This document shows positions 34,561 through 44,297 of a DNA stretch of 46,951 nucleotides, piece after piece. The notes below the pieces were generated by a model, which was given only the letters and a program-made list of their open reading frames with translations, made no database searches and had not been told where the DNA came from. The number at the start of each line of letters is the position of its first letter. Positions within the stretch are counted from its first letter, which is position 1. Position numbers and translations under genes: made by a program. The stretch comes from an uncultured Synergistales bacterium (GTDB lineage Bacteria; Synergistota; Synergistia; Synergistales; Aminobacteriaceae), in contig CAJOEM010000008.1 of NCBI GenBank assembly GCA_905233725.1, forward strand, positions 1 through 46,951, in the 5' to 3' direction.

Positions 34561-36925
34561 CCGGAATTTCCTGATTTTCGACGGGAATTTTCTCGCACAC
34601 AGAGCTTGGAACGCGCTAAAAATTCAGCTGACTGCTCCCGATGGAACTCCAACCAGCATGATCGTTGGCTTCATGAACACGTTACTCAACATAATTAGAA
34701 AATATCCGGCAACGTGCAAAATTGTCGCGTTCGATGCTGGCGGGAAAAATTTTCGACACGAGCTTATGCCAACGTACAAAGCAACTCGCAAAGCACTTGA
34801 TGATTCATTCAGGATTCAGCTGGCGATTCTACATGAACTTCTGAAATTTCTGGGCTACAACGTTCTCGCAAAAACCGGAGTCGAGGCCGATGATTTTATA
34901 GCAAGTTGCACGAAATTGGCACGAGAAGCCGGTTATGAAGTTTTTCTGGTCGCGTCGGATAAAGATTTGCAGCAGCTTTTGGCACAGGGTGTCAGGATTT
35001 TGCGTCCGGAAAAATCTGATGTTGAAGTTTATGATGAAGAAACTTTCATGGCGAAATACAATTTTGCACCGTCAGCATTCGCGGATTATCTGGCGATGGT
35101 GGGCGACAAAGTTGATAATATCCCGGGCATTAAAAACGTCGGGGAAATTACGGCGAGTAAATTGCTCTCACAATTCGGCTCAATCGAAGAAATTTTCGCA
35201 CACCTGGACGAGCTGCCAAATGCTATTCAAAAGAAATTGCGCACGACTAGTCTCGATGAAGTACTGGCTACACGCGAAATTACAAGATTGCGCTTCGATT
35301 TGCTCGACAAGGATTTCATAGCTCAGGCTCTTGCATTCAAAGCGAATATTCCAGAAGCCGTGAAACTTGCGGAAAGACTCGGCTTATCAAGATTGCTGCG
35401 ACAAATTGCTCCGGATTCCCAAACTCAGACTCCCAGAATTTACAGCTCAGCTCCCCAAAATTTTTCGAAAGCTGCGATTCACGAGAGAAATATTTATGCA
35501 GATTTCAAGTCCGAAATTTCCCAAAGCGATTCTGAAGCCGAACGTGTCGATACCAGTGACGTGTGGGATTTGCGAACGGCGTTTTACATGCTGCATCCGG
35601 ATACCAGCGAGAAAAAATTCAATGAGCTGCTCTCAGAAATCCGAAATTCACCAGAGCCTGCGAAAAAATTACTCGAACACGCGGAGAATCTTGAAGCCGA
35701 AATTCTCGCACACGAAAAATTACACGATGTAATGCGAAATATAGATTTGCCGTTGCTGCCGGTTCTGGTGGAAATGGAGCGTCACGGGATCAGACTTGAT
35801 GACGAGAAATTCCTGGCTGTTCAGAATGAGCTTGAGATTCGCGTTTCTGAAATTGATCGTGAAATCTTGAATGCGAGCGGTCAAAATATAAATATTAATT
35901 CTCCCAAGCAAGTCTCGTGGCTATTATTCGAGAAATTGGGCTTCGAGCCTGAGAGCAAAACCAAGACCGGAAATTCTTACTCGACTGATGCTTCAGTCCT
36001 GGAACGTCTGGCAAAGAGCGAAAATCCTAACCGGGAAATTCCTGCAATGTTGCTCGAACACCGTGAAATTGCAAAAATGCTCACTGGTTTCGTGATCCCG
36101 TTGCGAAAAGCAGCTTTATCGGACGGGATAATTCACACAAGATTTGAGGCTGCATTAACAGGAACAGGCAGACTCAGCAGCAGAAATCCGAATTTGCAAA
36201 ATATCCCAGCATTCGGAACTTGGGCGGAGAAAATCAAAGCTGGATTGAAGCCTGTTGAGCGTGAAAATATTTTCGTTGCGGCAGATTATTCCCAGATTGA
36301 GTTGCGAATCTTGGCGTACATGTCTCAAGAGGAAAGATTGCTCGAAGCGTTTGCGAAAAATCGCGACATTCACACTGAAACTGCGTCATGGGTATTCGGA
36401 GTTGAGCCGGAATTTGTCACGCCTGAATTGCGACGTGCTGCGAAAATGATAAACTTCGGATTAATTTACGGTATGAGTTCGTTTGGACTTGCTGAGCGCT
36501 TAAACATTTCCAGATCTGAAGCTTCAGGCATAATCGATAGATATTTCCGAACAGTCCCGGGTGTGAAAAATTTTTTGAATAACATGATTTACGATGCAAA
36601 AAAGCGCGGATATTCACGGACAATTTTCGGACGCATTCGCCCAGTGAACGAAATTCCTGCTCGGGGCAACGGGCTTGATCGTGCGTTGATAAATTCGCCG
36701 ATTCAGGGAACAGCCGCGGATATTTCCCGACGTGCGATGATTGATTTCGCAAAAGTTGCCCGCGGGAAATTATTGCTGCAAGTTCATGATTCGCTCGTGT
36801 GTGAATGCAAACTCGATGAAGCCGCTGAAATTGCTGAGATTATGTCCGAAATCATGAGAAAATCCGGTGATAATTTGCCGCTAGATGTGAAAGTGAAGAC
36901 GGGAACTTCTCTTGCAAATGTGTAA
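34529..36925 (+). CDS. polA: DNA polymerase I
   Basis: PolA fills repair gaps and removes Okazaki primers. The 798-residue protein has a 5' nuclease domain (about 1-300, with EADDFIA, ASDKDLQQLL and VGDKVDNIPG), a reduced middle region, and a full polymerase domain with motif A ADYSQIELRILA (D586), motif B RRAAKMINFGLIYGMS and motif C LQVHDSL. The middle 3'-5' exonuclease domain is vestigial: only the DLRTAFYMLHPDTS strip is recognisable and the acidic DxE site is absent, as in Taq polymerase. The start is GTG at 34529; the N-terminus before NRNFLIFDGN is variable, so a few residues are uncertain. Confidence 0.96.
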   Translation: MNYSELELELNRNFLIFDGNFLAHRAWNALKIQLTAPDGTPTSMIVGFMNTLLNIIRKYPATCKIVAFDAGGKNFRHELMPTYKATRKALDDSFRIQLAILHELLKFLGYNVLAKTGVEADDFIASCTKLAREAGYEVFLVASDKDLQQLLAQGVRILRPEKSDVEVYDEETFMAKYNFAPSAFADYLAMVGDKVDNIPGIKNVGEITASKLLSQFGSIEEIFAHLDELPNAIQKKLRTTSLDEVLATREITRLRFDLLDKDFIAQALAFKANIPEAVKLAERLGLSRLLRQIAPDSQTQTPRIYSSAPQNFSKAAIHERNIYADFKSEISQSDSEAERVDTSDVWDLRTAFYMLHPDTSEKKFNELLSEIRNSPEPAKKLLEHAENLEAEILAHEKLHDVMRNIDLPLLPVLVEMERHGIRLDDEKFLAVQNELEIRVSEIDREILNASGQNININSPKQVSWLLFEKLGFEPESKTKTGNSYSTDASVLERLAKSENPNREIPAMLLEHREIAKMLTGFVIPLRKAALSDGIIHTRFEAALTGTGRLSSRNPNLQNIPAFGTWAEKIKAGLKPVERENIFVAADYSQIELRILAYMSQEERLLEAFAKNRDIHTETASWVFGVEPEFVTPELRRAAKMINFGLIYGMSSFGLAERLNISRSEASGIIDRYFRTVPGVKNFLNNMIYDAKKRGYSRTIFGRIRPVNEIPARGNGLDRALINSPIQGTAADISRRAMIDFAKVARGKLLLQVHDSLVCECKLDEAAEIAEIMSEIMRKSGDNLPLDVKVKTGTSLANV

Positions 36926-36939
36926 TTTTACGGGTTATA

Positions 36940-36948
36940 TGCTAAAAT
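36940..36948 (+). promoter_or_regulatory. Candidate extended -10 promoter for the PpiD-like gene
   Basis: TGCTAAAAT lies about 67 nt before the ATG at 37015, just past the polA stop. The -35 region is poor. Transcription may also read through from polA. Confidence 0.3.
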
Positions 36949-37014
36949 TACTTAGTTAAAATTCACGTTTGTGTGAAAAAATCTGAATATTGAGAGGGAA
37001 GGTTTTATAGAATC

Positions 37015-38736
37015 ATGATGAATCATTTACGGAATCACATGAAGGGAATAATGCTTGTAATTGTAATTGCGTTTCTTGCGTCTACGTTTCTGATGTACGA
37101 GCGTGGCAGCAGCAGAAGATCGGGAGACGCTTCAGACGGAAGAACGATTGCTGATTACGAGGTCGCTAAAATCAACGGCAGGTCTTTGATGCGTTCGGAA
37201 CTTGATCGACGTTTGAGACTTTATCTTGAGAATTACGCCAGCCGTAACGCGTCATCACTCGACAGCGCATCACTTTACAAAGCAGCGTTAGACCAGGCAG
37301 TACTCGAATCGCAAATTGCTAAGGAAATCGAACAGCACGGGATCAAAATTTCTGACGCAGAAGCAGACTTGGAAATGAAATCTCAGGCAGACACGTATTA
37401 CGTCACACGTGAAGCTTTCTACCAGCAACTTGCTCAGCGCGGAATGAAAGTCGAAGATTACAAACGCAATCTCGCGAATCAAATGGCAACTCAGAGATTA
37501 TTGCAGATGGAAATTGGCGAAGTCGTAATCAGTCAGGACAGGGCGTTGGAATTTTACGACACGATGAAGGGCTTAATCTACACGAAACCTGAAGGCTTCA
37601 TGGTACAGCTTGCTGAGTTCAAGAACGAATCTGCAGCGGAAAATCTTAGAGCAAGAATCTTAAGCGGCGATGCTTGGGCAGCGATTGTATCGAACGATGA
37701 GCTGAATTCTTCTGATGTTTTGAATTTCACGCGTGAGCCAGTATTTTTGCCGACATCAGCATTTACGACCGGAGTTTTCCAGTCACTTGCGTCACTTGAT
37801 GTTGGTCAGGTTAGCGATGTTTTCGAAGTTTCAAGCGAGGATTTCGCTGTTGGCATGAAAGCTGAACACGTTGATGAGACTATAACGCCGTTCGACGATG
37901 TTAGTGCGGACATAATTTCAGTTTTGACGCAGCAGGAGCAGTCCAAGAGAATCAGCGATTACGAAGCGTCATTGCTAGCGAAAGCAGAATTGCTTGTGAA
38001 TGATCCGTCATTGTTCGAGAAAGCCCCGACTTCAGACGACGTAGCCGGTGAATCAGAATCTGAGCCTGAGATTGAAGAAGTCGCGGAAGTTGAAGCCGAA
38101 CCAGAATCAGGAGATGTAGCCGCTGCATCTGAAACTGCAACACCAGAAGTTTCGACAGAGCCAGAAGCTGCTAAATCAGAAGTAGAATCTGTGCCGGAAG
38201 CTGTGAAACCTGAGACTGCATCTGAAACTGCAACCCCAGAAGTCGCGACAGAGCCGGAAGCTGCTAAATCAGAAGTTGAATCTGTGCCAGAAGCTGTGAA
38301 ATCTGAGGCTGAATCTGAAACTGCAACCCCAGAAGTTTCGACAGAGCCAGAAGCTGCTAAATCAGAAGTAGAATCTGTGCCGGAAGCTGTGAAATCTGAG
38401 GCTGCATCTGAAACTGCAACGCCAGAAGTTTCGACAGAGCCGGAAGCTGTGAAACCTGAAGCTGCATCTGAAACTGCAACACCAGAAGTCGCGACAGAGC
38501 CGGAAGCTGCTAAATCAGAAGTAGAATCTGCGCCAGAAGCTGTGAAATCTGAGGCTGCATCTGAAACTGCAACACCAGAAGTTTCGACAGAGCCGGAAGC
38601 TGCTAAATCAGAAGTTGAATCTGCGCCGGAAGCTGTGAAAACTGAGGCTGAATCAGAGATTGCAAGTTCGGAAGTTACACCTGCAACACAAGAAACACAA
38701 ACTCAGGAACCCGGAGAAGCTGCAAAAACTGAGTAG
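37015..38736 (+). CDS. PpiD/SurA-like membrane-anchored periplasmic chaperone with a long tandem-repeat tail
   Basis: Proteins of this type assist folding of exported proteins at the membrane. The 573-residue product has an N-terminal anchor (about 10-28), a SurA_N-like helical domain (about 45-190, AKINGRSLMRSELDRRLRLY) and a degenerate parvulin-like region (about 195-310). From residue 371 on there is a repetitive Glu/Ala/Pro/Val tail of 175 residues, then a short acidic end. The tail would extend into the periplasm and has no known function. It has GAGAGGGAAGG before its ATG and is followed by carB after 42 nt. Isomerase activity is uncertain. Confidence 0.82.
   Translation: MMNHLRNHMKGIMLVIVIAFLASTFLMYERGSSRRSGDASDGRTIADYEVAKINGRSLMRSELDRRLRLYLENYASRNASSLDSASLYKAALDQAVLESQIAKEIEQHGIKISDAEADLEMKSQADTYYVTREAFYQQLAQRGMKVEDYKRNLANQMATQRLLQMEIGEVVISQDRALEFYDTMKGLIYTKPEGFMVQLAEFKNESAAENLRARILSGDAWAAIVSNDELNSSDVLNFTREPVFLPTSAFTTGVFQSLASLDVGQVSDVFEVSSEDFAVGMKAEHVDETITPFDDVSADIISVLTQQEQSKRISDYEASLLAKAELLVNDPSLFEKAPTSDDVAGESESEPEIEEVAEVEAEPESGDVAAASETATPEVSTEPEAAKSEVESVPEAVKPETASETATPEVATEPEAAKSEVESVPEAVKSEAESETATPEVSTEPEAAKSEVESVPEAVKSEAASETATPEVSTEPEAVKPEAASETATPEVATEPEAAKSEVESAPEAVKSEAASETATPEVSTEPEAAKSEVESAPEAVKTEAESEIASSEVTPATQETQTQEPGEAAKTE
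38125..38649 (+). repeat. Six 31-codon tandem repeats (one shortened) in the chaperone gene
   Basis: The region holds five full 93-bp units and one 60-bp unit (the fourth, lacking 11 codons). The consensus starts ASETATPEVSTEPEAAKSEV and runs on with ESVPEAVKSEA. Units are close to identical in DNA, which indicates recent expansion, and the missing 33 bp keep the frame. Confidence 0.92.
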
Positions 38737-38778
38737 AATTTTTAGTGAGTTAGAATTAGTTAGTTAGAAGGGATTTTT

Positions 38779-41700
38779 ATGGCATTTCAAGCACAGCGCA
38801 CTGACATACACAAGATATTAATCATCGGTTCGGGGCCAATCGTAATCGGTCAAGCTTGCGAATTTGATTACTCAGGTACACAGGCTTGTAAGGCGTTGCG
38901 AGCTTTGGGATATGAGATCGTTTTGGTGAACTCGAATCCTGCGACGATCATGACAGACCCGGAGATGGCAGACATAACTTACATCGAGCCGCTGAATCCA
39001 GAACGTCTTGAACAAATCATCGCGAAAGAACGTCCTGATGCATTATTGCCGAATTTGGGCGGTCAATCCGGATTGAATTTGTGCGCTGAATTAAACAAAG
39101 CCGGTATCTTGGAAAAATATCATGTTCAAGTTATCGGGGTTCAGGCAGATGCGATCGAACGTGGCGAAGATAGAGTCGAGTTCAAGAAAACTATGCAGCA
39201 TTTGGGCATTGATATGGCACGCTCAGAAGTTGCGTATAGTGTTGACGAAGCGTTGCGTATCGCAGAAAATTTAGGCTATCCTGTTGTGTTGCGTCCTGCT
39301 TACACGATGGGAGGTGCTGGTGGTGGACTGGTTTACAATCGTGACGAATTGCGCGTAGTTTGTGAGCGTGGATTGCAGGCCAGTATCGTGCATCAAGTTT
39401 TGGTCGAAGAGTCCGTCCTTGGCTGGGAAGAATTGGAACTCGAAGTCGTGCGTGATAAAGATAATAACATGATCACAGTTTGCTTTATCGAGAATGTCGA
39501 TCCGATGGGAGTACACACGGGAGATTCGTTTTGTGTTGCGCCGATGTTGACGATCTCGCAGGATTTGCAGCAGAAATTACAGGAGCAGGCTTACAAGATC
39601 GTCGAGCATATCGGAGTTATTGGCGGCACGAACGTACAATTTGCACATGATCCAAAGACCGGACGGGTTATCGTGATCGAGATAAATCCCAGAACTTCAA
39701 GATCATCGGCTCTTGCGTCGAAAGCTACGGGATTTCCGATCGCGTTGGTGTCGGCAAAACTTGCGGCAGGTCTCACACTGAAGGATCTCGAGTGCAGCAA
39801 ATACGGAACACTTGACAAATACAAACCCGGCGGCGATTACGTTGCGCTGAAATTTGCGAGATGGGCGTTTGAGAAATTCAAGGGTGTTGAGGACAAACTC
39901 GGAACACAGATGCGTGCTGTCGGTGAAGTCATGAGTTTGGGCAGGAATTTCAAGGAAGCTCTACAGAAAGCAATTCGTTCGCTTGAGAAAGATCGCTACG
40001 GTTTGGGTTTTGTTAAGAATTTTCACGAGCTGTCAAAGCATGAGCTGCTCGAAAAGTTGCGTGTGCCATCGAGTGAGCGTTATTTCATGATTTACGAGGC
40101 GTTCAGGAAAGGCGCTACGATTGATGAAGTGTACGAGTTGACGCACGTGAAGCGATATTTTCTCGAACAGATTCATGAATTACTCGACGAAGAAGAAGAG
40201 ATCATGAAATTCGCAGGTTCGCAAATTCCCGACGATTTGTTAATTCGCGCAAAACATGACGGATTCGCTGATAAATATCTGAGCAAGCTTTTGGCAATTC
40301 CAGAATCAGAAATTCGCAGCAGGCGTGAAGCTTTGGGAGTTTCGGAAGTTTGGGGAGCTGTTCACGTTGCGGGAACTCAGAACGGCGCGTATTATTATTC
40401 GACGTATAACTCGGATTCAGGGCGCAAATCTGAGAGCGATCACACTCGCAGAAAAATCATGATTCTCGGAGGCGGTCCGAATCGCATCGGTCAGGGAATC
40501 GAGTTTGATTACTGTTGCGTACATGCAGCCAAGTCGCTGAAAAATTTGGGTTTCGAGACGATTATGGTAAACTGCAATCCCGAAACTGTTTCTACGGATT
40601 ATGATACGTCGGATAAATTATATTTCGAGCCGCTGACTCTTGAGGACGTGTTGAGCATTTATAATCATGAGAAGCCTCTGGGAGTCATTGCGCAATTCGG
40701 TGGACAAACGCCCCTGAATTTAGCCTCGGAACTTGAGCGCAACGGTGTGAAAATTCTCGGAACGTCTCCGGAGATAATAGACCTGGCTGAAGATCGCGGA
40801 AGATTCAAAGAAGTCATGGACAAGCTTGGAATCCCGATGCCAGAATCAGGAATGGCTGCGAATTTTTCTGAGGCGGCGGAAATCGCGCGTAAAATTGGCT
40901 ATCCTGTTATGGTCAGACCGTCTTATGTTTTGGGCGGTCGCGGCATGGAAATCGTTTATGACGAAGCAAGTCTCGAAAATTATGTTCGTGCAGCAGTCGG
41001 AGTTACACCTGACAGACCGATTTTGATCGACAGGTTCTTGAATCACGCGCTTGAATGTGAAGCGGACGCAATTTGTGACGGCACACACGCATACGTTCCA
41101 GCAGTCATGGAGCATATCGAGTTAGCCGGCATTCACTCAGGAGATTCAGCCTGCATAATCCCGTCGAGGCATATTTCAGAAAGTAATTTGCGCACTATTC
41201 GCGAATACACACGCAAAATCGCCGAAGCAATGCACGTAGTCGGGCTCATGAATATTCAGTACGCGATTGAGAACGGGAAAATCTTTGTGCTCGAAGCTAA
41301 TCCCAGAGCCTCACGCACAGTGCCGTTAGTGTCGAAAGTTTGCGGCATACGAATGGTTCCGTTAGCAGTTCAGGCAATAACGCGAGATTTGACGGGTAAT
41401 CCCTCACCGTTGGAATCTTTGAATGAGCGCGTGATCCCGTATTACGGCGTGAAAGAATCAGTCTTTCCGTTTAATATGTTTCAGGAAGTCGATCCGGTTT
41501 TGGGACCAGAGATGCGTTCAACCGGAGAAGTTTTGGGAATTGCGTCTGAACCTGGCACGGCGTTTTTCAAAGCAGAAGAAGCTGCCGGAGCAAAATTGCC
41601 GCTGAATGGCACAGTGTTGTTCGCTCTGAGTGATTCTGATAAGCCAGAAGCTGCGGAACTTGCGAGAAAATATCTTGACGCAGGCTTCAGGATTTTGGCT

Positions 41701-42021
41701 ACGAAAGGCACGTTTGAGATTCTGCACAAATCCGGCATTGATTGCGAATGTGTCAGTGACTCGCGACCAGATGTCATGGATTTCGTGATTAACGGACAAG
41801 TTCAGATGATAATCAACACGCCTAGAGAGAAAGCTTTCACACATACGGGCAGCAATTTACGCCGAGGAGCAGTTCGCGCGAAAATTCCGTATGTTACGAC
41901 GATTGCAGCAGCACGGGCAGCGATTGAAGGCATAATGTCGATTAAGTCGCAGATTAAATCCCAACAGGACGCATCTGGTTCACTCAAGAGCATACGAGAA
42001 TGGCATTCGTTGATTAAATAG
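38779..42021 (+). CDS. carB: Carbamoyl-phosphate synthase large subunit
   Basis: CarB makes carbamoyl phosphate from glutamine-derived ammonia, bicarbonate and two ATP, for arginine and pyrimidine synthesis. The 1080-residue length is normal. Two ATP-grasp halves are visible: the first with KILIIGSGPIVIGQACEFDY and LRPAYTMGGAGGG, the second with IMILGGGPNRIGQGIEFDY and VRPSYVLGGRGMEIVY. A C-terminal methylglyoxal-synthase-like regulatory domain ends the chain (LATKGTFEIL, THTGSNLRRGAVRAK). carA is not adjacent. AAGGGA precedes the ATG. Confidence 0.98.
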   Translation: MAFQAQRTDIHKILIIGSGPIVIGQACEFDYSGTQACKALRALGYEIVLVNSNPATIMTDPEMADITYIEPLNPERLEQIIAKERPDALLPNLGGQSGLNLCAELNKAGILEKYHVQVIGVQADAIERGEDRVEFKKTMQHLGIDMARSEVAYSVDEALRIAENLGYPVVLRPAYTMGGAGGGLVYNRDELRVVCERGLQASIVHQVLVEESVLGWEELELEVVRDKDNNMITVCFIENVDPMGVHTGDSFCVAPMLTISQDLQQKLQEQAYKIVEHIGVIGGTNVQFAHDPKTGRVIVIEINPRTSRSSALASKATGFPIALVSAKLAAGLTLKDLECSKYGTLDKYKPGGDYVALKFARWAFEKFKGVEDKLGTQMRAVGEVMSLGRNFKEALQKAIRSLEKDRYGLGFVKNFHELSKHELLEKLRVPSSERYFMIYEAFRKGATIDEVYELTHVKRYFLEQIHELLDEEEEIMKFAGSQIPDDLLIRAKHDGFADKYLSKLLAIPESEIRSRREALGVSEVWGAVHVAGTQNGAYYYSTYNSDSGRKSESDHTRRKIMILGGGPNRIGQGIEFDYCCVHAAKSLKNLGFETIMVNCNPETVSTDYDTSDKLYFEPLTLEDVLSIYNHEKPLGVIAQFGGQTPLNLASELERNGVKILGTSPEIIDLAEDRGRFKEVMDKLGIPMPESGMAANFSEAAEIARKIGYPVMVRPSYVLGGRGMEIVYDEASLENYVRAAVGVTPDRPILIDRFLNHALECEADAICDGTHAYVPAVMEHIELAGIHSGDSACIIPSRHISESNLRTIREYTRKIAEAMHVVGLMNIQYAIENGKIFVLEANPRASRTVPLVSKVCGIRMVPLAVQAITRDLTGNPSPLESLNERVIPYYGVKESVFPFNMFQEVDPVLGPEMRSTGEVLGIASEPGTAFFKAEEAAGAKLPLNGTVLFALSDSDKPEAAELARKYLDAGFRILATKGTFEILHKSGIDCECVSDSRPDVMDFVINGQVQMIINTPREKAFTHTGSNLRRGAVRAKIPYVTTIAAARAAIEGIMSIKSQIKSQQDASGSLKSIREWHSLIK

Positions 42022-42057
42022 CGATTGTATTATTATAGAAAGCAATTATGAAAACGA

Positions 42058-42088
42058 AATCCCCTTGTGAAGTGCAGGGGGATTTTTT
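42058..42088 (+). terminator. Rho-independent terminator after carB
   Basis: AATCCCC (42058-42064) pairs with GGGGATT (42078-42084) and a run of six T follows. It may also serve the convergent DUF815 gene, whose stop is 11 nt away, since the other strand gives a weaker T-rich tail. Confidence 0.8.
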
Positions 42089-42098
42089 GCGCATTATT

Positions 42099-43283
42099 TT
42101 ATTCGTGACCGAGTAAGTAGTCGATGTATTGACGTGCAGCGCGCCCGGATTTACCACCGTGTCGAATTTCCCAAGCGTCGGCATTTTTGAGCAGAATTTC
42201 AGTCGGGATTTGCAGACCGGAATTTTTCGCGAGAGTTTTTATGATTTCGTGATAAGTTTTGCGATCTGGGCTTGAGTAATTTATCGCGATGCCGAATCTT
42301 GAAGCAAGAGACAATTTTTCCTCGATTGTGTCGGATCTGTGAACGTCGCCGTTGTGTTCCATGTCGTCACGGTCACGCCAAATTTCCCGAACGATGTGCC
42401 TGCGGTTTGACGTTGCGTATATGAGAATGTTTTCGGGTTTAGTTTCGATTCCGCCCTCGATTATAGCTTTGAGATACTTGTATTCGCTCTCGTTTTCTTC
42501 GAATGATAAGTCGTCGATGAAAATTATGAACCTGTAATTTCTGTTGCGGATTTTCCTGACGATTGAGTTGATGTGTTGGAATTGGTGTTTGTATATCTCG
42601 ATAACGCGCAAGCCTTGAGAATAATACTTGTTTAACAGAGCTTTTACGCTTGAGGATTTTCCTGTGCCACCGTCGCCGTATAATAAAACGTTGTTCGCAG
42701 GTTTGGCGGATAAGAATGCTTCGGTGTTTGAGATGAGTTCGCGCTTTTGGATTTCATAGCCGATTATGTCATCGAGAGTAATTTCGCCGACGTGTTGAAC
42801 CGGTTGTAATTCGCCGTTTTCGAGCCTGAACGCGCCATGAAGTCCGAAAGTTCCGAGTCCAAAATTCGCGTAATAATTCGTGACTGTGGCGTAAAATTCA
42901 TCGAGAGTTTTTGCGCTTGATAATTCCTGGCTGAGTTTGTATATTGGCATTGTGATTTGTTCGGGATTTTGGAAGTTTCGGATTTGTTCGGGGATTTCGT
43001 GCCTGAAGAAGTTCATGAAGATTTTCAGGTCATGTTTTGCGAGGTCAGATATGCTGCCTTGAGGAGCTTTTCTGCGTTCACATTTGAGCGTGAAAATATT
43101 TTCGTCTGATGCGATTATGTCAGCTAAGAAATTCTGCCACAAATTTCCGCATAATAAATCGCGTTTCGCTGTCAAGTTTATGATGTCGGCTAAGAGAATC
43201 TCGTTTTTGCCGGAGAATACGCGCTTGATTGGTTCGTTGTTGTAGACGTAGAAACCTGCGTCGAAGTCGTTTTTGTAGTTCAT
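42099..43283 (-). CDS. DUF815 AAA-type ATPase
   Basis: DUF815 (COG2607) proteins are predicted AAA-fold ATPases of unknown role. The 394-residue protein has a variable N-terminal half and a C-terminal ATPase: Walker A LYGDGGTGKSS (203-210 core), Walker B FIIFIDDLSF, a sensor segment IYATSNRRHIV and the ERWRDRDDMEH-type charged strip typical of the family (here EIWRDRDDMEHNGDVHRSD). The C-terminal GKSGRAARQYIDYLL is also conserved. It follows the J-domain gene by 53 nt on the same strand. Confidence 0.88.
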   Translation of the reverse strand: MNYKNDFDAGFYVYNNEPIKRVFSGKNEILLADIINLTAKRDLLCGNLWQNFLADIIASDENIFTLKCERRKAPQGSISDLAKHDLKIFMNFFRHEIPEQIRNFQNPEQITMPIYKLSQELSSAKTLDEFYATVTNYYANFGLGTFGLHGAFRLENGELQPVQHVGEITLDDIIGYEIQKRELISNTEAFLSAKPANNVLLYGDGGTGKSSSVKALLNKYYSQGLRVIEIYKHQFQHINSIVRKIRNRNYRFIIFIDDLSFEENESEYKYLKAIIEGGIETKPENILIYATSNRRHIVREIWRDRDDMEHNGDVHRSDTIEEKLSLASRFGIAINYSSPDRKTYHEIIKTLAKNSGLQIPTEILLKNADAWEIRHGGKSGRAARQYIDYLLGHE

Positions 43284-43336
43284 GATTTGTGCTCCTGTGT
43301 GAAATTTTGAGAGATTTGAGAGAATTTTAGCATGTT

Positions 43337-44209
43337 TTATAGCGAACGTGCCCAGGCTCGGACGGTCGGGGCTTCGTGTTCGGATAATTCGGCTAATCGC
43401 GACTTGTGCTGAGTTGCCAAGTTTGGGAAATGCTGCTTTAGCATTGAGAGTGTCGGAACGAGAATTTCGGGTAAATCTGAGCTGAGCAGGTTCTTCAGGA
43501 GAGATTGCGACGGAGTTTTCACACGCCTGATTAATTGCGCGACATATTCTGGCTTGACTTGCAGAAGATATTTTTCGAGCAGATCCTGGTCGTCGGAAAT
43601 TAACGAGAATATTAAGCTTAACGGGAAATTTTGTGCGTTCGTGATTATTTCGAGAGCCAGCTTACGCCGTGATTCGTTCGTGAATTTGAGTTGACTTGCT
43701 AGAATTGCGGTTTGTAAGTCGAGATTTTTTTGCGACAGGATTTTTGTCAGAGAGCGTTTGAATGCGAGATTATTCGTGATTTGCGGAGAATTTTTTACGG
43801 CGAGATTTATCGCGATATTAATGATTTTCGGGTTCGCGGATTTTAGCCTGAAGATTACCGCGTTGAGAAATTTCTCTGGGATTTGCGCTTGAGATTGCGA
43901 TTTTCTCGAGAGATTCCTGAGTTGGGCTTCGTATTTTTCGAGTATGCCATCGATTTTGGAAATTTGCCGCAGATTGCTTTTGAAGTCGTTGAGTTTTGGC
44001 GAGAGTGCAGCCAGTTCGTTGTCAGAAAGATTTCTCAGAGCAGCATACGCGTTATTAACACTCTGGAATTTCTCGGAGCCTTCAGAGCCAGCAACGTCCG
44101 GGTGTAATTCGAGAGCCAATTTTCGGAACGCGGAACGAATGTCGTCATGATTTGCGCCGATTGTTAAGCCGAGAATCTCAAGATTTGCAATGATTTCGTT
44201 GTGTGTAAT
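43337..44209 (-). CDS. J-domain (DnaJ-like) protein with a helical repeat-like body
   Basis: The N-terminus encodes a J domain: ILGLTIGANHDDIRSAFRK leading into LALELHPDVAGSEGSEKFQ, with the HPD motif that stimulates Hsp70. The remaining 240 residues are helical and look like HEAT/ARM-type repeats (AINLAVKNSPQITNNLA, LSSDLPEILVPTLSMLKQH). The J domain extends well upstream of the first TTG (44119), and no ATG, GTG, TTG or CTG occurs in frame before the upstream TAG. Initiation at one of three ATT codons (44215-44207) after GGGGG is the likeliest, with 44209 best spaced. A frameshift or sequencing error is the alternative. A role as a Hsp70 co-chaperone is inferred. Confidence 0.7.
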   Translation of the reverse strand: MTHNEIIANLEILGLTIGANHDDIRSAFRKLALELHPDVAGSEGSEKFQSVNNAYAALRNLSDNELAALSPKLNDFKSNLRQISKIDGILEKYEAQLRNLSRKSQSQAQIPEKFLNAVIFRLKSANPKIINIAINLAVKNSPQITNNLAFKRSLTKILSQKNLDLQTAILASQLKFTNESRRKLALEIITNAQNFPLSLIFSLISDDQDLLEKYLLQVKPEYVAQLIRRVKTPSQSLLKNLLSSDLPEILVPTLSMLKQHFPNLATQHKSRLAELSEHEAPTVRAWARSL

Positions 44210-44260
44210 AATAATCGCCCCCGTTAGATAATTAATAAATAAATTTCGCGAATACTATTG

Positions 44261-44266
44261 TATAAT
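44261..44266 (+). promoter_or_regulatory. Candidate -10 element for the DUF4230 gene
   Basis: A perfect TATAAT lies 32 nt upstream of the ATG at 44298. The -35 region is AT-rich without a clear match. The same AT-rich stretch must also contain the promoter of the divergent J-domain gene. Confidence 0.45.
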
Positions 44267-44297
44267 ATAATCAAGAAAAATACGGAGGGAAAAATAC

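Noticed and set aside
34529-36925. Loss of the PolA 3'-5' exonuclease site as a novelty
   Set aside because: A vestigial proofreading domain is widespread in PolA, as in Taq, and the size of the middle region is similar.
38125-38649. Regular repeats that might be read as a CRISPR-like array
   Set aside because: Units are contiguous, in frame and encode a consistent protein repeat; there are no unique spacers between them.
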